A stretch of 64,000 nucleotides of DNA from Utricularia gibba (taxonomy: Eukaryota; Streptophyta; Magnoliopsida; Lamiales; Lentibulariaceae). Below the pieces are notes generated by a model. That model saw only the letters and a list, made by a program, of their open reading frames with translations. It had not been told where the DNA came from and did not search any database. Shown here in pieces: positions 1-13,400 of this stretch. The stretch is from positions 3,348,001-3,412,000 of the forward strand of contig NEEC01000009.1 of assembly GCA_002189035.1 (NCBI GenBank), written 5' to 3'. Numbering within the stretch: position 1 is the first letter of the stretch; the number at the start of each line of letters is the position of its first letter. Position numbers and translations under genes: made by a program.

Positions 1-2573
1 GGCAACAGGACATGTGAATGTTGCACCTCGACACTTGACAGCTGAAGCAGAAACTCTGCTTTCAGCGACACTTATACATGAGGTCAGTTGTGTAAGATGC
101 ATAATTAATACAAGAGCGACTTTGTTTTCATTGAGGTTTGTGTTTTTATAGGTTATGCATGTACTTGGATTCGATCCTCATGCCTTTGCTCATTTTCGTG
201 ATGAGAGGAAAAGAAGGCGGGAGCGGGTATGGTTTTTCTTTGGTTCAACTTTTTTCATTACCGTTGTCACTATTAATGTATTAAGTGTTTTTATTCTTTC
301 TTCTAGGTAATAGAACAAGCTATGGATGAGAAACTTGGAAAAATGGTAACAAGAGTGGTGCTTCCTCGTGTAATTATGCATGCTCGGTATCATTATGCGG
401 TAGGGTTCATAATCCCTAGATTTTGGAAGTCACTTTTGACCTGAAGCAGGGTTTTTACTTTTCAATGCATTTTTTCTACTAGTCTTTCTCGGAGAATTTC
501 ACCGGTTTGGAATTAGAAGATGGTGGTGGCCGTGGAACATCAGGTTGCTCACTGCGATCTGTCTTTCACAATCTCCAATCCGTATCATTTAAATGTTATT
601 CTTTGCTTTTTGTCTATAAAACGCGTGTGGATCATGTTGATCTGATTATATGCTTGGCACTCAATATAAGGCTGAGTTTTTATTTTTCTAATGCATGTCA
701 GTTTTGTAATATGATGCAGGATCTCATTGGGAGAAAAGACTTTTAATGAATGAGATCATGACTGGTTCTGTGGACACAAGATCCATAGTGTCTAAAATCA
801 CTCTTGCTTTACTTGAGGATAGTGGATGGTACACGGCTAATTACAGCATGGCAGATCGCCTTGAGTGGGGTCATAATCAAGGAAACGATTTTGTTACCTT
901 GCCTTGCAATGCCTGGAAAGGTGCTTATCGTTGCAACTCGACACAGATTTCAGGCTGCACATATAACAGGGAAGCCGAAGGGTACTGTCCTGTTGTTGAT
1001 TATACTGCAGATCTTCCACGTGGGCTCGCCATTTTCCCCAGGCTAATAAAGGTCATTTACGCAGCATTGCCTCATCTGCTTTTGACACGACCTTACCAGA
1101 GTTACCCTGTTATGCAGGTGGACAGTCATCCTTAGCTGACTACTGTACGTATTTTGTTGCTTACTCTGATGGTTCCTGCACGGACAGCAATAGTGCTAGG
1201 ATACCTGATCGGATGCTGGGCGAAGTACGGGGAATCAATTCACGGTTAGATATACCTATTCCTCAGAACTGCAGTGTGAACAAGCAATAAGTTACTAATT
1301 CTTGGCATCATTGAGCAGATGTATGACCTCAACGCTAGTTCGTAATGGGTTCGTTAGGGGTTCAGCAGCTTTAGGTAATGGTTGCTACCAGCATAGATGT
1401 GTGAACAACACACTCGAGGTTGCCGTGGATGGGATGTGGAAATCTTGTCCTGGAGCTGGCGGGACCATAAAGTTTCCCGGCTTCAATGGTAACAATATTT
1501 TCTGATTTCTTGTTGTGAGTTTCTGCTTCTGATCACAAAAGGAACACTGATTCTGTAATGCATATTTCCTTCATCAAATGTAGGTGAACTCACTTGTCCT
1601 GCCTACCATGAGCTCTGCCAAGCTGACAACATCCATGTCTCTGGTCCATGCCCGAATTCATGTCTTCTCAATGGTGATTGTGTCGAGGGGAAATGCCACT
1701 GCTTCTTGGGTTTTGAGGGTGAAGACTGTAGCCAGCGTAAGCTGTTTGTGCTGTTAATCAAACCTGATTATGCAGAATATTTCTTAATAATTCCATGTCT
1801 CCTTATCAACAGGTACGTGCCCCAACAACTGTAGTGGCCAAGGGCAGTGCCTCGAAGGTGGAATCTGCAACTGCCGAAGTGGCTTTACGGGAGTCGACTG
1901 CTCAACTGGTAATGGCACACGCACTTGTGTCTACGCCTACGTCAGTTCCATCGCATGACTACCGAATGTGTTCTTTTATTGTGCAGCCATATGCGATGAG
2001 CAATGCAGCCTGCATGGTGGGGTTTGCAACAACGGCGTCTGTGAGTTTCGGTGCTCGGATTATGCAGGCTACACATGCCAGAACAGCTCTGTCCTTCTCC
2101 CCACCCTCTCCATTTGCAAAGATGTCCTCAAGGACACAATGGGCCAGCACTGCGCCCCGAGTGATCTGTCTGTCCTACAGCAGCTCGAAGAAGTGGTTGT
2201 GATGCCGAACTACCACCGCCTCTTCCCTGGAGGCCCTCGGAAATTCATCAACTACATCCGTGGTAGAGATTGCAACGGAGCAGCCAAACGCCTCGCCTGC
2301 TGGGTGAGCTTCTTCTTCTTGTTGCATTCTCCCCTGAGAAAAAAAAAAAAAAAAAAAAATTGACATGAGATGAGACTGTTGTCCTCGCAGATATCGATTC
2401 AAAGGTGTGACAGAGACGGCGATGACAGGCTGAGAGTGTGCCACCTGGCCTGTGAATCGTATAACAAGGCATGCGGGGCATCCCTGGACTGCTCGGACCA
2501 AACACTCTTCAGCAACGAGGAGGAGAGCAGTGGCCTGTGCACCGGGTGGGGCGAGCTGAACTCGTGGCTGTAG
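1..2573 (+). CDS. Leishmanolysin-like zinc metalloprotease (peptidase M8), 5'-truncated by window edge
   Basis: M8 metallopeptidase, expected at membranes or in the secretory pathway; the plant substrate is not established. Exons: 2-82, 152-226, 307-399, 483-543, 720-1051, 1118-1244, 1319-1488, 1584-1736, 1813-1908, 1987-2303, 2391-2573. The zinc motif HEVMHVLGF is visible and an intron splits it after HE. The third ligand region ([15 protein letters not shown], His then Met-turn) is encoded at about 720-765. Downstream is the cysteine-rich domain, then EGF-like modules ([34 protein letters not shown]) and a Cys-rich C-terminus ending at TAG 2571-2573. The N-terminus (signal peptide, propeptide) lies outside the window. 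One base appears missing near 1016-1024, where the frame changes before [15 protein letters not shown]. With one base added the visible exons sum to 1689 nt, a whole number of codons. Family call is firm; whether the frame loss is real is not. Confidence 0.9.
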
Positions 2574-3100
2574 CAAGGAGGTAGTGGTGAAGGTTTAAGT
2601 GATTGATTGATAGGAACGTGATCCGGGTGCCCCCGCCCCCGTGTGCCTGCAGGAATGGAGGGGACAGGTGATGCATGACTCTGGAGTGAGTGAGTGAGTG
2701 TGATTACTTGAGGTGTAGGCTTTCGAAGAAGGCCGATTCGCAGCAGCAACTCATGAAAAGTGTATTTCCGTAAGAGGCCTTTTTGTGAGGTCACATGTAT
2801 GTGTATATTTTTAGTATGGGTCGTGCGCAGGCAGGCAGGCAGGCAGATAGGAATGGAATAGACACGTGCAGTTTCTGTGGCACCCGCCTGGGTTCTGAAT
2901 TCATTGACTGGCGTGGCGTGGCGTGGCCTCCTGGGTGCGTGCGCACCTTCTATGTATCTGTTTTGTGGAAAAGGGAAGGGGGTTGTCGAATGAAGAAGAA
3001 GAATGTACGGGCGAGCCGGGGTCGGGGCAATTATTAAAAGATGCGATTTTGGCCATGGGCAGCACAGCACGTCTGCCTTTCCTTTCCTTTGCTTTGCTTT

Positions 3101-3123
3101 GGTGGTGGTGGTGGTGGTGGTGG
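3101..3123. repeat. (GGT)n microsatellite
   Basis: About 7-8 tandem GGT units, followed directly by AGC units; intergenic. Confidence 0.9.
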
Positions 3124-3548
3124 TAGCAGCAGTAGTTGCACAGTAGTCCCCCACACTCTCTCACTCTCTCACTCACTCACTCCACCGAAATGGAGCGGAG
3201 CATTTAAGGATCCCCAGGACCATCCCTTGGTCCCCCTCCCCCCTCCCCGCTTGTTCAAACATTTTCACCCCCTCCCTCTTTGACTGCATTCATCCATACG
3301 CCTGCTACTGCCGCTCCTGCTCCTGCTCCTGCCCCTGCCGCTTCCTAGATACATCATTTTGCCTGCACCTGGATCTGCATATCACTTCATGACTCACTAA
3401 TCTATGCTTTTCATTTCTAAATAAATGACCTCATCCCATCCCATCCTCCTGCTTGGATGGATGATGGGAAGCCTTCTTTCCTCTGTATTTTTTTTCTTTT
3501 TACCCGGACGAGGAGGCTATTTTCTATTCTTACTGCGGATGCATATTG

Positions 3549-3568
3549 CTCTCTCTCTCTCTCTCTCT
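3549..3568. repeat. (CT)n microsatellite
   Basis: About ten CT units upstream of the BELL gene. CT/GA tracts are common in plant promoters and 5' leaders. Confidence 0.9.
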
Positions 3569-4305
3569 GCGGTTATTATTTTAATATTAAACCACTTACA
3601 TGTTTCACTTTCCTCGCAGGCGTCAGCCGCAGATGGGCAGCCAGCGAGCGCTACTCCGCTCCTGAATTTGCTTCTTCCTTCTTAATCTCTTAATCAATAC
3701 CTCCCATGTCGATGACAGTGATCCGGAATCATCCAAAATGGAGGACAACCTCCATCCATCCAAATTAGTCATCCCCAGAAGTCTTAACATACCATCACCA
3801 TGTGTCCCGTCCCTCCCCCCAAACTCAACAACACACCTTGTTGCCAACAAGACAATGAAGCCTTGACATATTGCAAAAATCTGATTAAAAATTTTAGTAT
3901 ATTCATGTGTTACGTAGTTGTTATAAAAGTAAAAGTTGATTGAAAGTGAAGTGTGGGAAGGTGGCCTCTCATCTCCATCTTTTTATTTTTATTTTTCTGC
4001 TGCTTCTCTTGCTTTGCTTTCATTATCTCCTTCCTTCGTTTGTCCGACGCAGAGGCCCCCGTCCCCAAGATTCCATCACTCCGTGTTCAGTTTCAGACAT
4101 GGCATCAACCGCAGACATCTTGATATCAATCTAATTCCGGCAAAACGATCAGATTCATACCTTGATTTTTCTTTTTTCCATATGGAGAAAAGGATGTCTC
4201 TTATTCGAAGATGCTACTTGATGTTGAAGAGCTAGCTACCTAGCTTGTTTGATCGGGTTTCGAAAAAAAAAGGCGCTTCTTTCCCTTTTTTTTTTTTTTT
4301 TCTCA

Positions 4306-6899
4306 ATGCATAGACAAGGAGAGTGGATCATGAAAGACCAGGAGTTGGATTTGGAGCCGGGTTTCGGCGGGCATCCGGCTGCGGCGGCGTACGAGGGGAT
4401 GCTGCCGGAGTTTGTATGGCAGAAGGGGCGGGGGAAGTTCCAACTATGGTGGAGGAGAATCAGATCCAGCCAAGTTTCCGTTGGTCACAAAAACAGCACA
4501 TGCCACTTGCAGTAAATGGCGTTGCTGAGGAGGTATGTATTTGGCAATTTCATGCAATTCAGTAGATAATCTGATGGATTGATTCCTTTTTTTCCCCGTT
4601 GATCTCTCTTCTCTCTCTATGCCATGCCTTGTTGTCAGGTTCATTTCATGAATCATCATCATCCTCAAATGAAAGATTCTTCTTCTTCCTCCTCTTACCT
4701 CCGCCATCTGGTTCAGAATCCACCCGACCCTCAATTTCAAGGCGGCCATCATATGATCGGAACTTCGAACATGGCTGCCGGTCCTTCGCAAGTGGGGTGG
4801 CCAGGAGGAGGCCGGATTTACGACGAGGAGCCTTGCGGCGTGAGGACCGGGAGGGTGTTGGAAGGCCAAGGCCTTTCGTTATCGTTGTCCTCGACCAATA
4901 AGCTGCAGAAGATGAACATGGAGCAAGGCGAATTATACTTCCGGAATCAAGGACTATCAAATTATTCCTTGTCAAACTTCTTGAGAAACTCACGCTACTT
5001 GAAACCTGCACAGGAACTCGTTCAAGAATTCTGCTGCGTCGGGAGAGGCCAGTTCAAGAACCTCAAACTTAAACCCAACCCAGATGACAGAAACCCTAAT
5101 GCAGCAGCAGCTTCCTCTTCACAGACACCCTCTTCCAAGGATCGCCACTCGCTCTCCCCCTCCGAAAGAACCGAGTACCAGAGAAGGAAAATCAAGCTTC
5201 TCTCCATGCTTGATGAGGTCTTGCTTCTCCTCTCCTCTCCCTTTTTTATACTTTCTTCTACACATTGAATTAGAAGAAGAATAATAGCAATAATGCGCAC
5301 AGTACATAGAAAGGAAGCTTGGGGACGGCCGCAAAGAGCTGCTGCTGACATGAATGTTCCCACCAAACAATGGGCCTGTGTTCTTCACACTTCAGCCACC
5401 ATAGGATTGGATGGTTCATAATAGGGTTGTTTTGATTTCAGTGGTTAATTAATGATGATTAACTATGTAATCACTCTGTGGGGGAAAGGAAAAGCACCTG
5501 GCCCTTACTCCTGTCAAGTTTCCTCTTTTGGCCTCACTAGAGTAGACATATATGTAGCACAGCATAGGTATGGTGCTTATTAGTGGTCTATCTGCACACT
5601 CCATAGCACCATAGCTACAGTTGTTTCATTAATGCACAGCATTGTCTTTTGGTTTCAATCTGGTTGTTTGTTTGAAAAGGTGGAGGAGAGGTACATGAGG
5701 TACTGTGAGCAAATGCAAGCGCTGGTGAACTGGTTCGACTCCGTGGTTGGACGTGGGGCGGCGGCGCCGTACACTGCCCTAGCACAGAAGGCCATGTCAC
5801 GGCATTTCCGGTGCATGAAGGACGCGATCGCGGCAGAGCTGAAGTCGGCGTGCCAGTTACTCGGAGACAAGGACGTCGCCGGCAGCCGGGGTCTCACGAA
5901 GGGCGAAACCCCACGGCTGAAAATGCTAGAACAGAGATACCGGCAGCAGAAATCGCTGCAGCAGATGGCGGTTCTCGACCCGGAATCATGGCGCCCCCAG
6001 CGAGGCCTACCGGAGCGCAGCGTCAACATCTTACGATCCTGGCTATTCGAACACTTCCTCCATCCGTACGCCATTCACATATCAATCCGTTCCAAGTTCA
6101 TCAACTTCCCACCAACCGGTTTTCAAAAGGATACTTACGGTTGCAATGCAGGTACCCAAGCGAAGCTGACAAGCATTTGCTGTCGAGGCAGACTGGTTTA
6201 TCAAAGAATCAGGTACTCACCGATACGCCCTGGCTACGGAAAGGGATATGCCATACCATTTCAATCTTCGATGCTCGTGACTTTCTTTCTTTTACTCTTT
6301 ACAGACAAAACAACGTAGCGCATGCATATAGATTTGCCCTGTGCAATCAGATTTAATTGTCTTTGTCTCCCCCTCCCTCCCTTAGGCTACAGAAAAAAAG
6401 AAACACAGATAATGAATTTGTTTTTAAGGTAAAGCACTGAGTTTAAGGTAAAGGTCTGGTTCGTCGGAGAAGAAGTTGCATGAATGCATTGAATGGTGAA
6501 TGAGATGAAAGAAGAGTTAATATCATCTACCTACCGCTGAATGGCCATAAATCTCCCTGTCCCAGGTATCCAATTGGTTCATTAATGCTAGGGTTCGCCT
6601 TTGGAAGCCGATGGTGGAAGAGATGTACCAGCAGGAACTGCAGGAAGTACCACAGCAGCAGCAAGGAGGAGGGGACACTGCGCAAAATCCTCCCTCGAAT
6701 ATCAATGCTGCCGCAACAGAAAACGACCTATCGGAAGGGGCGCGGCCTTCGCCGACATGTCGCGGTGCTTCACGCCGGAGCAAATGCCCGAGGCCAGGAA
6801 TCGCCCCCCGGAGAAGTGTCGCTCACTCTGGAGCTCAGGCACTCGGAGAATCTACCCAGCATGAGGCACCTCTCCATTAGGGACTTTGAAGCATACTGA
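4306..6899 (+). CDS. BEL1-like (BELL) TALE homeodomain transcription factor
   Basis: Nuclear TALE homeodomain factor; BELL proteins pair with KNOX proteins in meristem and organ patterning. Exons: 4306-4532, 4639-5217, 5680-6065, 6152-6212, 6566-6899. The SKY box ([16 protein letters not shown]) is near 4990-5035. The BELL domain starts at [17 protein letters not shown] and continues in exon 3 ([16 protein letters not shown]). The TALE homeodomain follows: [20 protein letters not shown], the 61-nt exon ([20 protein letters not shown]) and [15 protein letters not shown]. The 61-nt exon is typical of BELL genes. The last exon ends in the usual VSLTL box and RDF-type tail at TGA 6897-6899. Start may be 4306, 4330 or 4446; only 4446 is in frame without correction. 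Frame losses of one base occur at 4425-4434, 6737-6740 and 6804-6809. Counting from 4446 and adding two bases gives 482 residues. Subfamily not assigned. Confidence 0.9.
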
Positions 6900-7459
6900 T
6901 TGGTGGGCCGTCCCCGTGCCCGTGGGGGTTATTAACTACCAGTATTATTATAATAATTAGAGAGAAAAAAAAACACGAAAATCCTCCTATTATTGCAGAT
7001 ATTTCTCCCTCCCCAAAAAAGAAATTTGTACATCAGTGCTACTCACTTGCTGTCCAGGAATGATCCTGATCCAGTTCCTGATCCAGTCTTTTTTCTTTTT
7101 TTTCTTATTTTAAAAATAGACACACTCAATAAAAGTATTTCAATAATGTTGGGTGGTGCAATGTTGAAAGCGCCACGGCCCACAATAATGCGTGTCGGCG
7201 GCCCAATCTTATCATTTCGTATTATGACTAATTAAAAATGATTAATAATGATAGTTATTATTAGTCAAGCACGGTGGGCCCCACGGGCGAACACCCTGGA
7301 ATGACCAAACGGGGTGCCCGACGACGTCGTACGCTCTCCATTTCTACAGCTCTGCTTTTATAACGGTCACTGTTTGCTTTTGCTTGCGCCGCAAGTGTTG
7401 TTGACTTCAGTCAGAATACCCGGAAGAGGCGATTGCTCTCTTCTGCTTCGTGGTCCCCG
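6900..7459. other. Intergenic: BELL 3' flank and SEC3 promoter
   Basis: AT-rich with no gene. A GTGGGCCCCAC palindrome near 7270 carries a TGGGCC-type element, common in promoters of housekeeping plant genes. Assignment to SEC3 is by proximity only. Confidence 0.5.
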
Positions 7460-10400
7460 ATGTCGAAATTTAGCGCCGACGATGACGAGCTCCGGCGGGC
7501 TTCCAAGGCGGCGATCGATGGCCTGGAGCAGGAGATAGTTCTGGCGGTCAGAGTTTCCAAGAGCAGCGGTATTTTGGGCACCGGCAGATTGGGGCATGGC
7601 CACATGGCTAAGCCTCGCGTTCTTGCCATTTCGCGTGCGTACTTGTCTGATTTTAGTTCGTTCCCATGCGATATTTTGCAGTAGTTCGTTTCTTGTTCAT
7701 TGTTATGGAAACACGATGGCGTAGTAGAGGTATCGATTGTGGCCACGCACAACTCCTTTCGCCCTTGGCATTGGATTTGCTTGAATTCTAGTTGGAGATC
7801 CGCGTCTTCCTCGTTAATTGGTCAACTGCTCTAGGACATTCTCTGTTTACTGCAAACTTTTTTCTTATATTGTGTTGCTTCCCCATGCGTTGTTTGTGTA
7901 TGACATTCTTTTTTTTTTCATTTGGGAAAGATCACGAGATATATTCTATGCATTTTGTCGATATGTGGAAGCTCTTTCACCTTAACCGTCTTCCTCATAT
8001 GCCGATCTTTTCCAGTAAAGGAAAAAGACCAGACTACAGAAGCCTTTCTCAGAGTATTGAAATATTCTACAGGAGGCGTTCTTCAGGTTGATGTCAAAAC
8101 CTATGTTACTTAGTGGCTACTTTTTATCCTGAAAAAATCAATAATTAGGATGGTCGTTGCCGCATGGAAAACAGTGATTCTGTAGAAAAGAGAGTATCAC
8201 TTGGAATTGCAGTATTGGAATAAAGTGATGGAAAGTTAAAACAGCTTTTATGTCATTCCCTGCTTTACAATTAAAAAAATGTTTTTCCCTGTAGCCTGCA
8301 AAACTATACAAGTTGAAGCATCTCTCAAAAATTGAAGTTGTTACAAATGATCCTAGTGGATGCACTTTCACAATGGTATGATTTATGAATGCTTATTTGC
8401 CGATAGTAGATCTCCCTTCTAAAGTTCCTGATCATGGCGCATGTGGAAGTAAAGGCACACGTTTTTTTTTTTTTTTTTTTTCTGTCCAGGGTTTTGACAA
8501 CTTCAGGAGTCATGGTGTTGCCCTACCATTGTGGACACTGCACAATATCAATGATAGGTGTGCTCTGATATCTTAACCCATCTGATGGAGATGTTCAAGG
8601 GCTTTTTAACTTGCTTGTAATATTTACTTGTTTTTTTTTCTGTAGAAACCACCTTTTTATGTCTATCTTGAAGATCTGCAAGGATGTGTTTGGTCATCTA
8701 CCGAAGGTTATTGGAATTGATGTTTTTGAAATGGCTCTTTGGGCTAAGGTACATGGTTGTACGAATATGTGCTGTTCATGCATATTCCGATTTTTTTTTT
8801 GGTAAAATATGCAATAACATTTTGATGAATTTTCTGTGTATGACTTTTGAGCAGGAAAATACAACATTCACTTCAAAAAAACTTGGAGCACTTGAAGATG
8901 GGCCTGCTATACCGTCTGTTTCAGATGGTGACATGAAGTTGACTGTTGAAAGAGATTTGGTATCTGATTTGGAGGAAGAACAAATGGAGGCCCTTTTAGG
9001 CTCGTAGGTTCCTCTGCCTCATTTGCTAGCTCCTTTTTGCTAAGTCTCTAGGGTTTTCAAATGTTAATGTAATGCTGTTACACTCAGTTAGACTTGATGA
9101 TTTAAGGAGGAGGGTCTTCGATCTTTTGGAAGCTGACTTTCCATACTTCATTAATCAGGGTCTTTCTGTGGTTTCGTTAGGCATAATATGAGGCATTATA
9201 CATAGCTTGAGGCATCCTAAGTTTCTCATCTTTGTGAATATGAGGCTTCCTGATAATTGATATTCAACCTACAGAATGAAAAGAGTGAGTTATATATGTC
9301 TTCATTGTTAGTGCTTTCTTTTTCTGTTTAAAGTCACTTGCGAAGGAATCCTAAGAATTTAGTTTGGATCGTGTATTTGAGTTCCTTGACTGAAAATTGA
9401 AATCTCGCTTTTTGCCTCTGTCATCCAACAGTCGGAAAAATTTCTCTAGTCTGTTCTATTTGGAATCCTCTTGAGTGAGTTATATAATAAATCCAGCTTA
9501 ACATTGTCGTTTGTTTTATCACTGGCCTCTGACAATGGAAATTGCTGATTTCAGTTATGTCATGGGTATTGGTGAGGCAGAAGCATTTTCCGAGCGTTTG
9601 AAGAGGGAACTTCAAGCATTAGAAGCAGCTAATGTACATTCAATTCTTGAGAATGAACCTGTAATAAATAAGGTATGTGGTGCTACAACATTGGTTTTTT
9701 GTTTTTTGGAGGGTGGGGGTATCTCAGCGTAGATATACACAGGTGCCATACTCTAATATTTAGAAAGGTTATCTGTGTGACAGGTATTAGAAGGGCTTGA
9801 TTCAGCCATAAGTTGTGTTGAAGAGATGGATGAATGGTTGGGAATGTTCAATCAGAAATTGCAATACATGCGAGTGGACATAGAATCTGTACGCATCATG
9901 TACATTGTGTTTTTCATATTGTTCTGCAAACCTACAAAAATATTTGGCTTCCACATTTTCTGTTTTTGAAGAAATTCTTTTTCCTTTCAAAATGTACATG
10001 TATTATTGTCATGCACGGAGCACCAAGTTAAAATGCAGTTTTTTTCCATTCAGATTGAAACACGGAATAACAAGCTGGAAATGCAGTCAGTTAACAACAT
10101 ATCATTAATTGAGGAACTTGAAAAGCTTCTTGAATGTGTTCACATCCCATCTGAGGTATTTCCTGGTTTATTTTTGTCTATCCAGGGGTGTAGTGAATTT
10201 CCTTAGAAAGAATATCAAATGTTTTACCTATAAAGCGCTTTTGATGTGGCTGTTTTAAAAATGCAGCATGCAGCATATCTCACCAGGGGTTCTTTTGAGG
10301 AGTCTGACATGCTTCAAAATATAGAGGCTTGTGAGTGGCTTGCCAATGCAATGCGAAGCCTTGAAGTCCCAAAGTTGGAAGGTTGCTACGTAAACATGAG

Positions 10401-13400
10401 ATCAGTGAGTTGACATGAACTTAGTTATATTAGTACAAGGATCATCCTACGATGCAATATACGTGGATAAGGTTTAATTGAGTCCTTTTACTTGGCAACA
10501 GAAACTCTCTTGTGAAATGTTATCTAAGAATACAAGCTACCAGTCTCTATTTTGTTTTCTACTCATATTGATGATATCAGTATTACTGATGATCCAACAA
10601 TGGCTGTCTGGCAGGTAAGGGAGAAGCGATCAGAACTTGAAAAGCTGAGAAACACATTTGTTAAAAGAGCATCTGACTTCTTGATTAGCTACTTTGCTAG
10701 TTTGGTGGATTTTATGATTAGTGATCAGAGTTATTTTTCTCAGGTACTCCATATGACATTTCATCGTTAGTGATCTTTAGTCACCATGAGTTACAGTAGT
10801 GCTTATATTAATCACACATTCTGCATCAGCGTGGACAACTGAAAAGACCTGATCATGCGGATTTACGGTACAAGTGTCGGACATATGCCCGCCTTTTGCA
10901 GCATTTAAAGGTACCTCGGATTTTATGTCCTAGTTCTTTCCATCCAGCTGGATTAGTATATCATATAATGGCATTCTTCCACTGCTTTATCTGCAGACTC
11001 TAGACAAAAATTGCTTGGGTCCATTACGAAAAGCTTATTGCAGCTCTTTGAATCTGCTTTTGCGACGTGAGGTCAGTTAAAAATAATGACTTGGCAATTT
11101 TTTCGTGTCTCTTTTCATGTAATGTATTTCCAAGGAAAAGCTCTGCGCATGTTGTGGATATAAGATCATCGAGAAGTTGAGTTTCTTTTATACATTATCA
11201 GTCAAGCAACTGAATTTCCAAACATAATCATCCAGAACAGATGCAACTATCTTTTACGAATGTTGATCATCTCTCTGCAATATTATTTTGCAATTAACAT
11301 ATTTATGCCGCAAGAGTTTTTCATGGATTCTAATGGTGTGAGAAGCCTACCCGTGCTTGCTCCAAACTCTGATGTGGCATGTTTTATTATTTGTTCTTTT
11401 TTATGTATGTCACTGTATTAAATTATCTGCAAAGAAGATTGCATGTTCTGACAAAAAATGTGCATGATGTCGTTCATCTTTTTGATTTCTGTTTATTACA
11501 CAATAGGAATGAAAAAAATCATGTTTTGGTATTCAGGCTCGAGAATTTGCAAATGAACTCCGTGCTGGTACAAAGGCATCAAGAAATCCAACTGTTTGGC
11601 CTGATGGTTCCACAGGCTCTAATCACAGCCCTGGAAGTGGGGATACTTCCACAGTTTCCGAAGCATATGCAAAAATGCTAACCATTTTTGTTCCATTGCT
11701 TGTGGATGAGGTTGTAGTTAGTCTTTAGAACATTGCGTTTCTCTGGTTGCATAGAGAGAACTAATTTTCATTTCTTTTGGAAAGTATAGAGTTCTTTTTT
11801 TGCACACTTCATGTGCTTTGAAGTTCCTGTCCTTGTCCCACCTGGAGGATTTCACAGCAGCAATCACAATGAGAGTGATCTATATGATGATTTGGGCATA
11901 ATGGACATTGATGGTGAAGAAAGCACTGGTACACAATGATTTATCAGCTTTTTTGGTGTTTGTGTGTATCTGGGGGGCGAGGGTACAATGGCATTTTTCA
12001 TCCATTCCCATTTTTCAGGGAAAGGAACCCCTGATCTCCTAGCATTAAATGAGTCATTACATGATTTGCTGGATGGAATACAAGTAAAGTTTTGTGTTGA
12101 ATTTTTGCAATCTCCTTTTTTTTGTCTATTATAACAGGCTTTATTTCCTTCTTCTTGGTTTCACAGGAAGATTTTTATGCTGTGGTGGACTGGGCTTACA
12201 AAATAGATCCTCTTCGATGTATTTCTATGCATGCAACTACAGAACGATATATTTCTTCTCAAAAAGCTGATGCAGCAGGATTTGTGCGCATTTTACTAGA
12301 TGATCTAAAAAACAAGATTTCGACACAGTTCAATCGTGTAAGTCTTGCTTAGTTTGTATTATAATCTAATTATTAAATGCTTGGGTGCCCCATGTTTATC
12401 CCAATTTTTTTGTAATAAATTATTCTAAAAATGTGTTGAATGGCTATACTTTTTTTTCAGTCAGGGTTAAAAGCTTTATTAAGGCATGAGGAATGTAGCA
12501 ACCTCCACAATGTAGGAACAAATAGCTATGTTTATCATTTTTTAAATCCTAAACCCTAAATAAAATACTAGAAAAGTAGTCAATCCCTCCCAAATTATGA
12601 GAAAAAAAGTATAGGCATCATTACCAATGTAGCCGTTAATTAAAATTCGTAAAAGTACCTTTTTGGGGTATTTTACTTTAACTGAGAATTCACCTTGTGC
12701 TTCTTGCTTCTACAACTAGGAGTTGTCATTAGGTTTAGGAATCATTCATTAAGAGGCTATTTTCATTGTTATTCGAAAAATATTTTCATCCACACCATTC
12801 AATTTCAGTTTGTAGATGAAGCTTGTCATCAGATTGAAAGGAACGAACGAAATGTTCGGCAGGTTGGAGTTTTGTCATATATACAAAGGTAAAATGGAGC
12901 TGGTGTACTTTCATATTATCAGATTTAAATATTTAATTTGGGCATGCATTTTTTGTTATCAGATTTCTGGATATTGTTTGCATCTGTTTTAGTACATCTA
13001 CCTCTACCTTTCCATATTTTATACTCAATCTTTAACTGACCTTGCCTCGTTCAGCTTCTCTTAATTGAGTGTTCTTTTTGTTGCAAATGAGTTGCTACTG
13101 TGCATGGAATTGAATTTGTTGTATCATCATTCCATTTCAAACACCTAGTTTAATGTCTGTGGTCTTCATTCTGAGATCCATGCAATTACTCTGTTCATTT
13201 TTTCACTTAGATTTGCTACTCTTGCAACCCGCATGGAGCAGTACATACAAGGGCAATCTAGGCATTTGGTTGATGAGGCCTACAATAAGTTTGTGAGTCC
13301 TCTTCTTCAAAATTAGTATTTTCAAAATTTGCCTCTCGTGCTATATGCATCTCGGTTAGTAGAAATGATAGCTTTCTGTGTGCAACTGCATCCTGATCCT

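Larger units (their letters stand above)
2574..4305. other. Intergenic: 3' flank of the protease and BELL promoter/5' leader
   Basis: No convincing gene. It holds several simple repeats: a GCAG run near 2828-2846, (GGT)n at 3101-3123 and (CT)n at 3549-3568. CT-rich stretches before the BELL start resemble a plant 5' leader. Short ORFs here are repeat-driven and show no family likeness. Confidence 0.6.

Noticed and set aside
2341..2359. A-run of about 19-21 bases that could mark a polyadenylated retrocopy
   Set aside because: It lies inside an intron between two good leishmanolysin exons; the genes are spliced normally, so this is a simple repeat.
3061..3283. Gly- or His-repeat proteins read from the GGT tract
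   Set aside because: Translations of a microsatellite in several frames; no coding evidence.
11379..11681. Long ORFs inside SEC3 introns and overlapping its exons
   Set aside because: They run across splice sites out of the SEC3 frame; the 25-exon model accounts for the coding signal.
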